DNA of 64,000 nt from Ricinus communis (Eukaryota > Streptophyta > Magnoliopsida > Malpighiales > Euphorbiaceae). The stretch spans positions 31,624,802 through 31,688,801 of the forward strand of contig NC_063258.1 in the NCBI RefSeq assembly GCF_019578655.1, read 5' to 3'. Numbering within the stretch: position 1 is the first letter of the stretch; every line of letters starts with the position of its first letter. Shown here in pieces: positions 53,400-64,000 of this stretch. Below the pieces are notes generated by a model that searched no databases, had not been told where the DNA came from, and saw only the letters and a program-made list of their open reading frames with translations. The position numbers and the translations under genes were made by a program.

Positions 53400-56300
53400 T
53401 AAAGGTTCTAAATAGGTAGCACAGCAACAAGAGTGCTACCTAGTTTTATTAGTTACAAAACTATAAAAACCTTTTAAAACTTCAGTGACTGTTGATAATA
53501 TCATTAGAAGCCAGTGTGATCGTCATGATTATGGCTCAAAATGTTAGCAAATATGAGTAATTTTCTTATTTGGTTTTTCATAACTAATAAACATCTGTAT
53601 AAAATTTAGCGGTTAGATTAGGTAAGCATATAACTAGTTTGCTGCTCTGACTAGACCAGGAAGTGACCATCATTTCTGATTGGTAATCAAAGGATAAACG
53701 GTTACTTTTGTCATAATTATTTCTAACTTTGTTCATCCCTTTATGCTGTTAGAAATCAAACTCTACCAGCGTAAAGTTCTTTGCCCCTGATCATTGAATA
53801 GGTAGAAGGGTAACCTGTTGAAGAAAAAGAATAGACAAAAGGGTAAGGTCAGTGTTTTGCAGTTAAACTTGTCTAAGAGGAATGGCATTTATTGACTGCC
53901 TAACCTAATGATACCAATTAATGACCATATGATATAAATGCTATGACCTAGAACTAACCAAACCTTTGCAATGCTACTAAATTCACCAAAAAATCAAGTG
54001 TTAAAAGGGTTGTTTTTGGTTCCTTAAACATTTAACTTTAGTCATTGTTTTGGATAGAATTACTTTACTTTAAATTAAGGTGAGTATTCGATTGGTTCGG
54101 TTCACAACTAAATAAACTAGTTTTATTGTATAAATCATCTAATGAAACCTAATGAAGCTTATAGAAGAAATGGTTTAATGGCGCTTTTTTTTTTTAATCA
54201 GATAAATAGAATTGGAATATGTTAATTGTTAGAGAGAATAATAAATTTTTAATTGTGTCATTATAGATTTCATATTTTCTTTTTTTAATTTTTTACTTTA
54301 GATAATTAACATCACAAAAGGTAACATGAAAAATAAAAGCCATTAACTAAGCCTCTAAATTAGACATTGTGGAGCTCATTAGCAATCTTGATTTCGGGAG
54401 AATCAAGCGAGCTAGACCGCACGTAGACAAAGTTTGGAGATAAAACATAACTCACGTGACAAATGGCTTTAGGCCCGTACATACCTGAAGGAGATGGATG
54501 TAGAGCATGGTGCTCCGTAATCAAAATCAAAAGCTATTTGCTCTTGTCATCATTATTTCTGAGTTCGGCCATCCCTTCATCATGCGGTTATGGATCAAAT
54601 TCTAACAGTAAAACAGGCTTTTACATAATTACATCTTATCATTGAAGAAACAGTAAGGTAAATCCAATCTTTATTTATAGGGTAAATACTATTTTAGAAG
54701 TTGATTAATTCAGATTCATTATATGGATTAATAAAATAAAACTCAATTAAGTTAAAGTCATTGTCGTAGCAATTTCTATGATTTCAATTTTTTTTAAAAT
54801 AAATGTAATAATTAATAGATAATAATTATATAATTAATTGTATTGTAATTAATTAAATATATTTAGAAAAATCTCGATATTATTTGTTAACTGGCAATTA
54901 CATTAATGAATATTTATTTGAGATAAAAAAAAAAATCTCATTATTTAGTTCCACTAATCAACAAACAAATAAAGTGGTTTTCATGATTATTCTCAAATAA
55001 TTTTCATGACATATCAATTTGAAGGAAAAGGATTCCACTTTCTTTTTGGTTTTGGCCCCAGAAACTTTTCACTTGACCACAGATCCATTTTGATCCTTGA
55101 ATATTTTTAGTTGAGTGTTTCAATTCTTTATTAAGCATACGTCGACTTGACATATTCCAATTGAATCTTAAATCGTCCTACAAATAATTTTGTTTTAAAC
55201 AAAAAAGATCAAGATTTTGGTGCAACTTTATTTATTTCTTATTTTATCAATAGCGTAAAATTAGAAATAAAATTTAATTTAGCTCTCAAATTTTATTGTG
55301 AGATCCAATCTATTTTTTTATATTTTTATGGCCAATTTAATCACTAAATTTTTTAAATAGATTCAATATATAGTCTTTTTATAGGAGCGTAGAAATGAAT
55401 GTGCTATAGAGTTCAATCTGGCTACTTAACTTTTAATATAAGATTAATTTGATTACTTAATTTTTTGTGCGGCTCAATTTGACCCTAATAAATAATTTAA
55501 ATTATAATTGACTTAATTATATAATTAAATTTATATATTTTAAATTTTGAATTAGTTGATAGAAGTCACGTGGAGACTAATAAAATAGTGACAAAGCCAG
55601 TGTTGGATTATGAAATTTTATATATGCTTTTATTTTATAGTGAACATGTTGGTAATACTTAATTGATTTGTGAAAAAATAATGACCGTGTTGGTGAGTTA
55701 GTTTCGATGTTTTATTGATTTGTAATACTTAAAAAAAATATATTTATTTTTAACTTTTAAGTTAAAAAAGAATAAAGTTCAGTTTATTCTTTTAATTTGT
55801 CTCTCGAGTTTAATTTTGTCTTTAAATTTTGCAATCAGTCTCAATTTGACTAACTTATTATGTTTTTGTTATAGCGCATATAAAATATTCATTCAAAAAG
55901 ACTAAATTAAATATATTTAAAAAATTTAGAAATTAAATTAGCTGTAAAATTTTAAAAAATTAAATTAAATCTTACTAGAAAGTTTGAAAGCCAAATTGAA
56001 CATGCAAACTCAAAATTTTGGTGCAAGTTTATTTATTTTTTATATTGTTAAGAGTGTAAAATTATGGTGCAAAAGTTAAAGCAGTAGCAGTAGAATTAAA
56101 CATGGGTACTATGTAAGGAAAGAAATGATGCCAGATCAAAAATCACCGACAGGTGACGCAACCATTTCTCGCCCCTCCCGCAAAAATAACTATTTTGATT
56201 GATAGTACAGGTCTATTTACAACAAACACAATACAGCGCCAACTCCTTCTTCCTTTTCCTCTTCTTCATCCTCCCAGCTGTCTGTCCCTCTTCGAACTTC

Positions 56301-56709
56301 AAAATTCCCTTTTTAACCTTTTTCTGATTAATATAATTGTAATAATAATAATAATAATAATAATTCTTCCAGCTCATAAACTCTCTTATCAATCTTAAAA
56401 TTCAATTAAACAAACATCCTTAGTTCAATTTTCTTTACATGTCAATTCAATCAGACATTACAATTACACTATCATCAGCATCATCGTCATCGTCATCGTC
56501 TCTCTCGAATTCGATCGATCCAATAATCTGATTGGCAAATCCGTAATTACACCCAAAAGCTGGGTGCTAATCAGTCCCGGTCTCACCCCCAGGCCGGCGT
56601 GGGACTTTGGTTCTTTTTCCGTTCCAATAATGTCCCTCCCTCTCACACCCTTCACTACCTAGAACACCACAATCAGCCCTCCCTCACCCGTCACGCGCCC
56701 CCTCCGGCA
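53400..56709. other. Intergenic, AT-rich, with a direct repeat
   Basis: A ~53 bp repeat with core TTTTGGTGCAA.TTTATTTATT occurs at 55209-55261 and 56010-56063 in the same orientation. No frame longer than 81 codons. At the right end are an (AAT)n run (56339-56362) and a CAT/CGT triplet run (56472-56500), within the likely leader of the next gene. Confidence 0.55.
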
Positions 56710-57722
56710 ATGGAACCTTCTAACCCTAACACTCCTGCTCCTCCTCCTCCTTCTAATTCCAGTTCTGCCCCTACTCAAGAAGAACCTGAATATCTCGCGC
56801 GTTATCTCGTAATCAAACACTCTTGGCGTGGTCGATATAAAAGGATTCTATGTATATCAAATGTTTCGATTATTACTCTAGACCCTAATTCTCTCTCTGT
56901 TACCAACTCTTATGATGTTGCTAGTGATTTCGAAGGTGCTTCTCCGATTGTTGGCCGTGGTGATGAGAATTTGAATTCTAATCATGAGTTTAATTTGAGT
57001 GTGAGAACTGATGGTAAAGGTAAATTTAAAGGGATTAAGTTTTCTTCTAAATTTAGGGCTAGTATTTTGACTGAATTGTATAGACTCAGATGGAATAGGT
57101 TAAGTCCTGTAGCTGAGTTTCCCGTTTTGCATCTTAAGAGGAGGAATGGCGATTGGCTCCCTTTTGTAAGTTTTCTTTCTTCTTTTAATTTTTAGTGTCT
57201 TGTTGAATTTTTAAATTCATAGCATATTTGGAGTTTAAATTTTTACATTGTGTTTGGTTTAAATCCAATGCAGAGTTCATTCTTTTTGCAAATTACGTTA
57301 TAAATAATTCATTTCATTTGAAATGAATTTTTTGTTTGGAATGAGTGTGCAATTCAATTCAATATTTTACTTTTCTATATGTGCCAATTTATATATAATG
57401 TTATTTTGTAAACGTGAATATTAAAAGGAGCCATACATAGATAGAATTCATTTCAATTGAAATTAATTTATGTTTGAAATTATAATTTTTAATTTATGTT
57501 TTCAGAATCAATGAAATTTATTTATGTTTGGGGCAAAAAGTTCTTATATATGCTATGTAGTAAAGTGCCATAGTCTTCATGATGAACTAGCAGCTGCAAG
57601 GTAGATTAACTTTTGGATGAATAAGGCAAAAGAAAAAAAATAACAGAAAAGGAAATGGTATACTTTTGAATTTTCATTCATAATAGGTTTAGTTACTACA
57701 TGAAGTGTATATATATATATAT

Positions 57723-57759
<37 letters not shown>

Positions 57760-60700
57760 GTATTTATTTCAAAAAAATTAATCAATTTAGTTGAGGTTAT
57801 TTTAATTTCATCAACTACATAGTCTTGATAGTTTAGTATTCATTTGCAAATTCTATTAGTTTTGCTATAATTTAGATAAGATATAGTCAATTCTATAGAA
57901 TTAAAAATGTAGAATTACTGATGAATTTATAATAAAACCAAATATGATAGTGTGACTTTGCAAATGAATCCATGAAAAGTTATGGAATTCATTTATTAAA
58001 CACACTCTTAATTTGAGTTGGTGAATTGTAAAAGATATTTTTTGTTTTTCAGTTAGTGTTTGTAAGGTGTTAAAGTCTTGGACTTCCTTTGATTTTAGTT
58101 TGTCTTACTGCATTTTGTTTGTTAATGGGTTGGTATTCCATAATCTGGAATTCGAGCTTCAATGTGAGCAGGTTATATTATAAAGGTGTTGCTTTGAGCT
58201 AGTAGGCTGTAGAAGTTAGTTTCTCTTAGAAAAAGTTAATTCTGAAAGTGATTCAATATTCTACTGATTGCAGTCTAAATTTTTCCTCATAACTTCTTTA
58301 TGGATATGTTTTCTTTTTGCTTTCGTTGTTTGATCTTCTAAGAGTGAGTGTTCCCTGACTAGGTATATATTTCTTCATTATCTTGTATAAGGGATCGATT
58401 GTACAAGGAAGCCCATTCCTTCAAAAGTCATCATATTACCTGTGGTTCTTTTAGAGCTTTACCAATATAGATTACTTGCATAACTTATTTAATCATATTA
58501 GTTTTTAAGGAGGGAATGCTAACCATATTAAAGTTGCTCCTGCTATATATGGACTAGGTATGTCAACTTTTTTGATTGACTGGGTCATTATGATATACGG
58601 TCTAATTTACTTGTGCAGAAATTAAAAATTACTTGTATTGGAGTTGAATTGATTGATTTAAAATCTGGGGATCTACGCTGGTGCTTGGACTTTAGAGATA
58701 TGAATTCCCCTGCCATTGTGCTCCTTTCTGATGCTTATGGAAAGAAAACAAGTGATTATGGAGGATTTGTTCTTTGCCCTTTGTATGGAAGAAAATCAAA
58801 AGCCTTCCAAGCTGCTTCAGGGACCACAAATACTGCAATTGTCTCGAATTTGGTAGGAATTGCTTCTTTAACTACGAATTTTAGTTTGATGCTGCTAAAT
58901 GTTGTTACTGTCTTTAGTAGTTGTGTAAAGTTTCTTTTCTTATTTTTTATTTTTTTATTTTTATGACTCAAAAATTGGTCAATTGTTTCATATGCCTATT
59001 GGGTCAGTTGGCTGCTGTAGAAGATGTTTTGCATTGACACTAATGTGCTTTTGCAGACTAAAACTGCCAAGTCTACGATTGGGGTATCACTATCTGTGGA
59101 AAATTCTCAAACCCTGAGTGTATTCGAGTACATAAGGCAAAGAGGTATTTAGTAACGAACACTTTGTTCATCATTTCAGTCCCTTCGATTAAAATCTTTT
59201 TCTTTGTTGTTTGTATTTTTATCTATTAATTGTTTATTATTGATTAAATACAGCAAAGGAGGCAGTTGGAGCAGCGGAAACTCCTTGTGGGGGTTGGTCT
59301 GTAACACGGTTACGTTCTGCTGCTCATGGAACTCTAAATGTTCCTGGATTGATTTTGGGTGTTGGCCCAAAAGGGGGACTTGGAGAACATGGTGATGCTG
59401 TATCTCGTCAATTGATTCTGACAAAGGTTTCACTTGTGGAAAGACGCCCTGAAAACTATGAGGTAAGTTGATGAGAAATTATATGATGTGGGAATCGATG
59501 CGCATGCTGTCTTATATATGTGATTTCTGCCTTAGGCATTTTCTGTGAATAGAATTTACATTGAAGGAGCTTTGCTACAGATGTATTTAATATAAGTATG
59601 CTGATTTAGATGTATTACATATCAAATTCTGATAATATTCATTAGATGTCTGCAGGCTGTTATTGTTCGTCCTTTATCTGCAGTAAGCTCGCTTGTCCGA
59701 TTTGCTGAGGAACCCCAAATGTTTGCTATAGAATTCAATGATGGGTGCCCTATTCATGTGAGCATTGACTGCGTCTGTTTTTTGAAATTCAGATTTACTG
59801 TGGCATAAATTTATTTATATAATTGGCGCAAATGTAGGTTTATGCAAGCACGTCTCGTGACAGCTTACTTGCAGCAGTTCGGGATGTTTTGCAAACAGAA
59901 GTAGGTATATTTGTTCCCTGTTGGATATTATTAGGTTTTATTACCTTTAGAAGAAAACTGAAATATGACGGTGCATGTCATCATATTCGCTATGGTCATC
60001 ACTTACTCAGCCTATCAGCATACCATTAGTACAAATATCTGTTAGGGGAGTTTAATTTGTTGTTATTTTTGGTGTCTATATATGCAGGGTCAATGCCCAG
60101 TTCCTATATTACCAAGGCTTACGATGCCTGGTCATCGTATCGATCCACCTTGTGGGAGAGTTCATCTACTAGCAGGACCACAACATCCCATTGCCGATAT
60201 GGAGAGTGCATCCATGCATTTGAAACACTTAGCTGCTGCAGCTAAAGATGCTGTTGCTGAAGGCGGTTCACTTCCTGGTTCAAGAGCTAAACTGTGGCGT
60301 AGAATCAGAGAGTTCAATGCTTGCATTCCATATAGTGGAGTTCCTCCTAACATTGAAGTGCCTGAGGTAACTTTGATGGCCTTGATAACAATGCTACCAG
60401 CTACACCAAATCTTCCTCCAGAGTCTCCTCCCCTGCCACCTCCTTCTCCTAAAGCAGCTGCAACAGTAATGGGTTTCATTGCATGTTTACATAGATTATT
60501 AGCTTCAAGAACTGCAGCTTCACATGTAATGTCATTCCCTGCTGCTGTTGGAAGGATTATGGGTTTACTTAGAAATGGTTCAGAGGGTGTAGCAGCTGAA
60601 GCTGCAGGGCTTGTTTCGACTCTGATTGGTGGTGGTCCAGTGGATCCTAGTTCATTAACTGATTCTAAAGGAGAGAGGCATGCCACAATAATGCACACGA

Positions 60701-62461
60701 AGTCTGTCTTGTTTGCTCATAATGGTTACGTTATTATCCTTGCGAACAGATTGAAACCTATGTCTGTATCACCTTTACTATCGATGGCTGTTGTTGAAGT
60801 TCTAGAGGCTATGATATGTGAACCACATGGCGAAACAACCCAGTACACGGTGTTTGTTGAATTGTTACGACAAGTAGCAGGTTTACGGCGTCGCTTGTTT
60901 GCTTTGTTTGCTCATCCTGCTGAAAGTGTAAGAGAAACAGTTGCTGTGATCATGCGTACTATTGCAGAAGAAGATGCAGTTGCAGCAGAGTCCATGCGTG
61001 ATGCTGCTTTGCGAGATGGTGCCTTGCTGAGGCATTTATTACATGCTTTTTACCTTCCTGCTGGTGAGCGACGTGAGGTTAGTCGGCAACTTGTTGCTCT
61101 TTGGGCCGACTCCTATCAACCAGCTCTGGATCTATTGTCTAGGGTTCTGCCTCCTGGCCTTGTTGCTTATTTGCACACACGTTCTGATGGAGTTCAATCT
61201 GAAGATGCTAATCAAGAAGGTTCACTGGTTAGTAGGAGACAGAGACGCTTGCTTCAGCAGCGGAGAGGTCGTGTCGGTAGAGGAATTACATCTCAAGATC
61301 AATCTCTGCCTTCTGTTAATAATTATGAAGTTGGTGATCCAGTGAGACAGGCAAATTCTGGTGGTTTTAAAGGATCAGATAACTATCATAGATCTGCTGT
61401 GGATCCACATTCTGGACAACCTTCTACTGTTCACACTATTGAAAGTTTGTCCAGGGATGTTCAGTCTGTAGGATTGTCTCAAAATGGCCAAGGACTTCCT
61501 TCAGCTGATTTACCTTCTATCAATATGCATGACACTGCAGAGCCTGGTGCTTCTAATTTAGTTGATTCAGATGTTCATGGGGCTAGTCCCCAGAGCACAG
61601 GCCTTCCAGCTCCTGCACAGGTAGTTGTGGAGAACACTCCTGTTGGTTCTGGTCGTCTACTCTGTAACTGGCCTGAATTCTGGCGAGCTTTTAGTCTTGA
61701 TCACAATCGTGCAGATCTAGTCTGGAATGAGCGCACTAGGCAAGAACTTAGGGAGGCTTTGCAGGCTGAGGTTCATAAACTAGATGTAGAGAAGGAACGT
61801 ACTGAAGATATTGTTCCAGGAGGGGCTAGTACAGAGATGAAGACTGGACAGGATAGTGTGCCACAGATATCTTGGAACTATTCTGAGTTCTCTGTGAGCT
61901 ATCCTAGCTTGTCCAAAGAAGTATGTGTAGGTCAATATTATCTGCGTCTGCTGCTTGACAGTGGCAGCAGTGGCAGGGCACAGGATTTTCCACTTCGTGA
62001 TCCTGTAGCTTTCTTTAGGGCACTTTATCATCGGTTTTTATGTGATGCAGACACAGGACTTACTGTAGATGGTGCTGTTCCTGATGAATTAGGCGCATCT
62101 GATGATTGGTGTGATATGGGAAGATTAGATGGTTTTGGAGGAGGAGGAGGTTCTTCCGTAAGGGAGCTTTGTGCAAGAGCAATGGCCATTGTCTATGAAC
62201 AACACTGCAACACAATAGGTCCTTTTGAGGGTACTGCACATATTACTGTTCTTCTAGATAGGACAGATGATAGAGCTTTGAGGCATCGCCTTCTCCTCCT
62301 TTTGAAGGTACATAGAACTTTTCCTTCTCAATTGTTAGTTTGCATGTTCCGTTTCCTTCAGGTGATTGATGGTTGTTTCTTTCTTCTGCTTCAGCCTTTG
62401 CTGTCCATCTACTTGACATGGCTATAGAATAATGTGATTTAAACATGTGATGAACTCTATA

Positions 62462-62527
<66 letters not shown>

Positions 62528-64000
62528 GAGCAGGCCTGGAAATTCTAGCCTGCTCTACTTGTGAGATATAGCAGAGTGGTGCTCTCAAAATTTGACAATC
62601 TGAAACCAACCTGATTAATCCAACAGGCTACAGACCTGGGAAGACTGTAAATTACTTTTTTGTACCCTAATCATGAAGTTGATGTGGTAGTTTGATTATC
62701 AATATTTGCTTTACATGCAGGTTTTAATGAAGGTTCTGTCTAATGTGGAGGATTGTGTTGTGGTTGGAGGGTGTGTGTTGGCCGTTGATCTGCTGACAGT
62801 GGTTCATGAAGCTTCAGAAAGAACTGCTATCCCTTTACAATCTAATTTATTGGCTGCTACTGCATTTATGGAACCACTTAAAGAATGGATGTTCATCAAC
62901 AAGGATGGTGCACAAGTGGGACCTGTGGAGAAGGATGCCATTAGAAGGTTTTGGTCAAAGAAAGAAATTGAATGGACAACAAAATGCTGGGCATCTGGGA
63001 TGGTGGAATGGAAGAGATTGCGTGATATTCGTGAACTTCGTTGGGCATTAGCTGTTCGTGTTCCTGTCCTCACACCATCCCAGGTATGTGTTGACTTAGG
63101 CATGGTTGTGATACTGATCTTCATTGGCTTGCTGGTTTTTATGCTTCTGCTCAATTTCTGTGGCTTTCTTTCGTCACATTGTATTAGATTATGGCTCTTT
63201 GTTGTAGTGTCTTTTTCTTGTAATCATTTTTGTGATACCTTTTTGTTGATGAATAATCTAGGTAGGAGATGCAGCACTGTCTATATTACATAGCATGGTA
63301 TCTGCACATTCAGACTTAGATGATGCTGGAGAGATAGTTACCCCTACACCAAGGGTGAAGCGTATCTTGTCAAGTCCTCGTTGTCTTCCACATATTGCGC
63401 AGGTAATGTCTTGAGAATATTTTTCTTCTTAAAATTCTTAAATACTAACATAATTCTAGCTGTATAATAAGTGTCATCTATTCAAATATGCATCTCTGTG
63501 CATGTTGTTGTATTCATGCCTTTATGATGCACTTGGAGCATTACTAAGGATTCTTCCTGATTTCTTATGAAATTTTATTGGAATTGCATACCCTCATTTT
63601 TAGTTAATTTTGGGAAGACTTCTAAAAGACATGCATATGATAAAGAAAAAGGAATCATGTTTGTTCAACCTTCTCTTTTTTCAAGTTCTGATCAGAGTAG
63701 TTGCTAGCGTACTGAAAACAATGTCATTTTCTTTTTAAACATCCCATTTCCTTGTTATCTAAACCATTAATTCACGAAGGTGCTACATTATTAATTAACT
63801 GCTGCTTCCAATAGGCTATGCTTTCTGGGGAACCAAATATTGTGGAGGCTGCTGCATCATTGCTGAAAGCTGTTGTTACGAGAAATCCCAAGGCCATGAT
63901 ACGTCTTTACAGCACAGGCACATTCTATTTTGCATTGGCATACCCTGGTTCCAATCTCTTTTCCATTGCACAACTGTTTGCTGTGACTCATGTCCATCAA
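56710..64000 (+). CDS. GRV2: DNAJ homologue subfamily C GRV2/KAM2 (RME-8/DNAJC13 type), 5' part, continues right
   Basis: Exons: 56710-57165, 58619-58852, 59057-59144, 59254-59462, 59656-59757, 59838-59900, 60088-62307, 62721-63083, 63262-63402, 63815 to the edge; 1,354 residues in frame. The N-terminus is Pro/Ser-rich, then EPEYLARYLVIKHSWRGRYK and RILCISNVSIITLDP, the membrane-binding N-terminal region of RME-8 proteins. Exon 7 (740 codons) is mostly helical repeats. Exon 8 holds a GYF_2-type domain (KEWMFINKDGAQVGPVEKD, about 62880-63060). The J domain lies beyond the window. Family knowledge: an endosomal protein needed for vacuolar sorting and, in Arabidopsis, for shoot gravitropism. An in-frame ATG at 56599 would add 37 residues; 56710 looks more natural. 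Confidence 0.93.
57715..57754. repeat. (TA)n(GA)n microsatellite in GRV2 intron 1
   Basis: A short TA run followed by about 14 GA units, in the middle of the 1.45 kb first intron. Confidence 0.9.
62465..62526. repeat. (GT)n(GA)n compound microsatellite in GRV2 intron 7
   Basis: A GT run interrupted once by GCGC, then about ten GA units, inside the intron 62308-62720. Confidence 0.92.

Noticed and set aside
60162..60698. Minus-strand 178-codon frame
   Set aside because: It is the reverse shadow of GRV2 exon 7, which has continuous homology on the plus strand.

Overview
The window is plant nuclear DNA. Genes are split by many short introns with GT/AG borders. The protein families are land-plant specific: DVL/RTFL small peptide, DUF936, PSPG-box UGT, BAHD acyltransferase, GPI-type GH17 with an X8 domain, and the GRV2-type DNAJ protein. 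Intergenic DNA is very AT-rich and holds plant retroelement, MITE and SINE debris. The protein sequences look like a eudicot, probably a rosid and possibly Malpighiales/Euphorbiaceae, but that placement rests on general resemblance only.

Layout from left to right. 1-3471 (minus): 5' part of a plastid-type Nudix hydrolase gene, whose third intron is filled by a 2.46 kb gag-only LTR retroelement. 3952-12275 (plus): a 15-exon 2-oxoglutarate/Fe(II) oxygenase-like gene in head-to-head arrangement with it. 15021-15188 (plus): a 55-aa DEVIL/ROTUNDIFOLIA-like peptide gene. About 17.4-25.3 kb: a repeat-rich tract with a foldback MITE, a broken UGT copy, and a decayed minus-strand retroelement about 4.3 kb long. 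25389-27230: a two-exon UGT85-like glycosyltransferase. 27730-31310: a TRM5/Met-10+ tRNA m1G37 methyltransferase with one abnormal splice donor. 33410-35533: a GH17 beta-1,3-glucanase with X8 domain and GPI signal. 37602-40288: a Golgi Qa-SNARE of the SYP3/Sed5 group. 42923-45752: a DUF936 protein. 48811-50847: an uncharacterised lysine-rich acidic protein. 51990-53399: a single-exon BAHD acyltransferase. 56710 to the right edge: the first half of a GRV2/KAM2 (RME-8-type) DNAJ protein gene, which continues outside.

Most genes are unrelated housekeeping or trafficking functions (tRNA modification, Golgi and endosomal traffic, cell wall) and I see no operon-like or biosynthetic-cluster logic. 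The UGT and the BAHD enzyme could both serve specialised metabolism, but they lie 25 kb apart with unrelated genes between them. I found no clearly new biological system. The most notable items are: the UGT with His at the last PSPG position; the TRM5 gene whose only GT donor at one exon would shift the frame; the gag-only retroelement sitting antisense ten bases from a host 5' splice site; the previously unlabelled decayed coding tract on the minus strand near 23 kb; and an inverted pair of tRNA-like SINE pieces in the UGT intron. All exon borders were read by eye from frame continuity and GT/AG dinucleotides; none is backed by transcript data.
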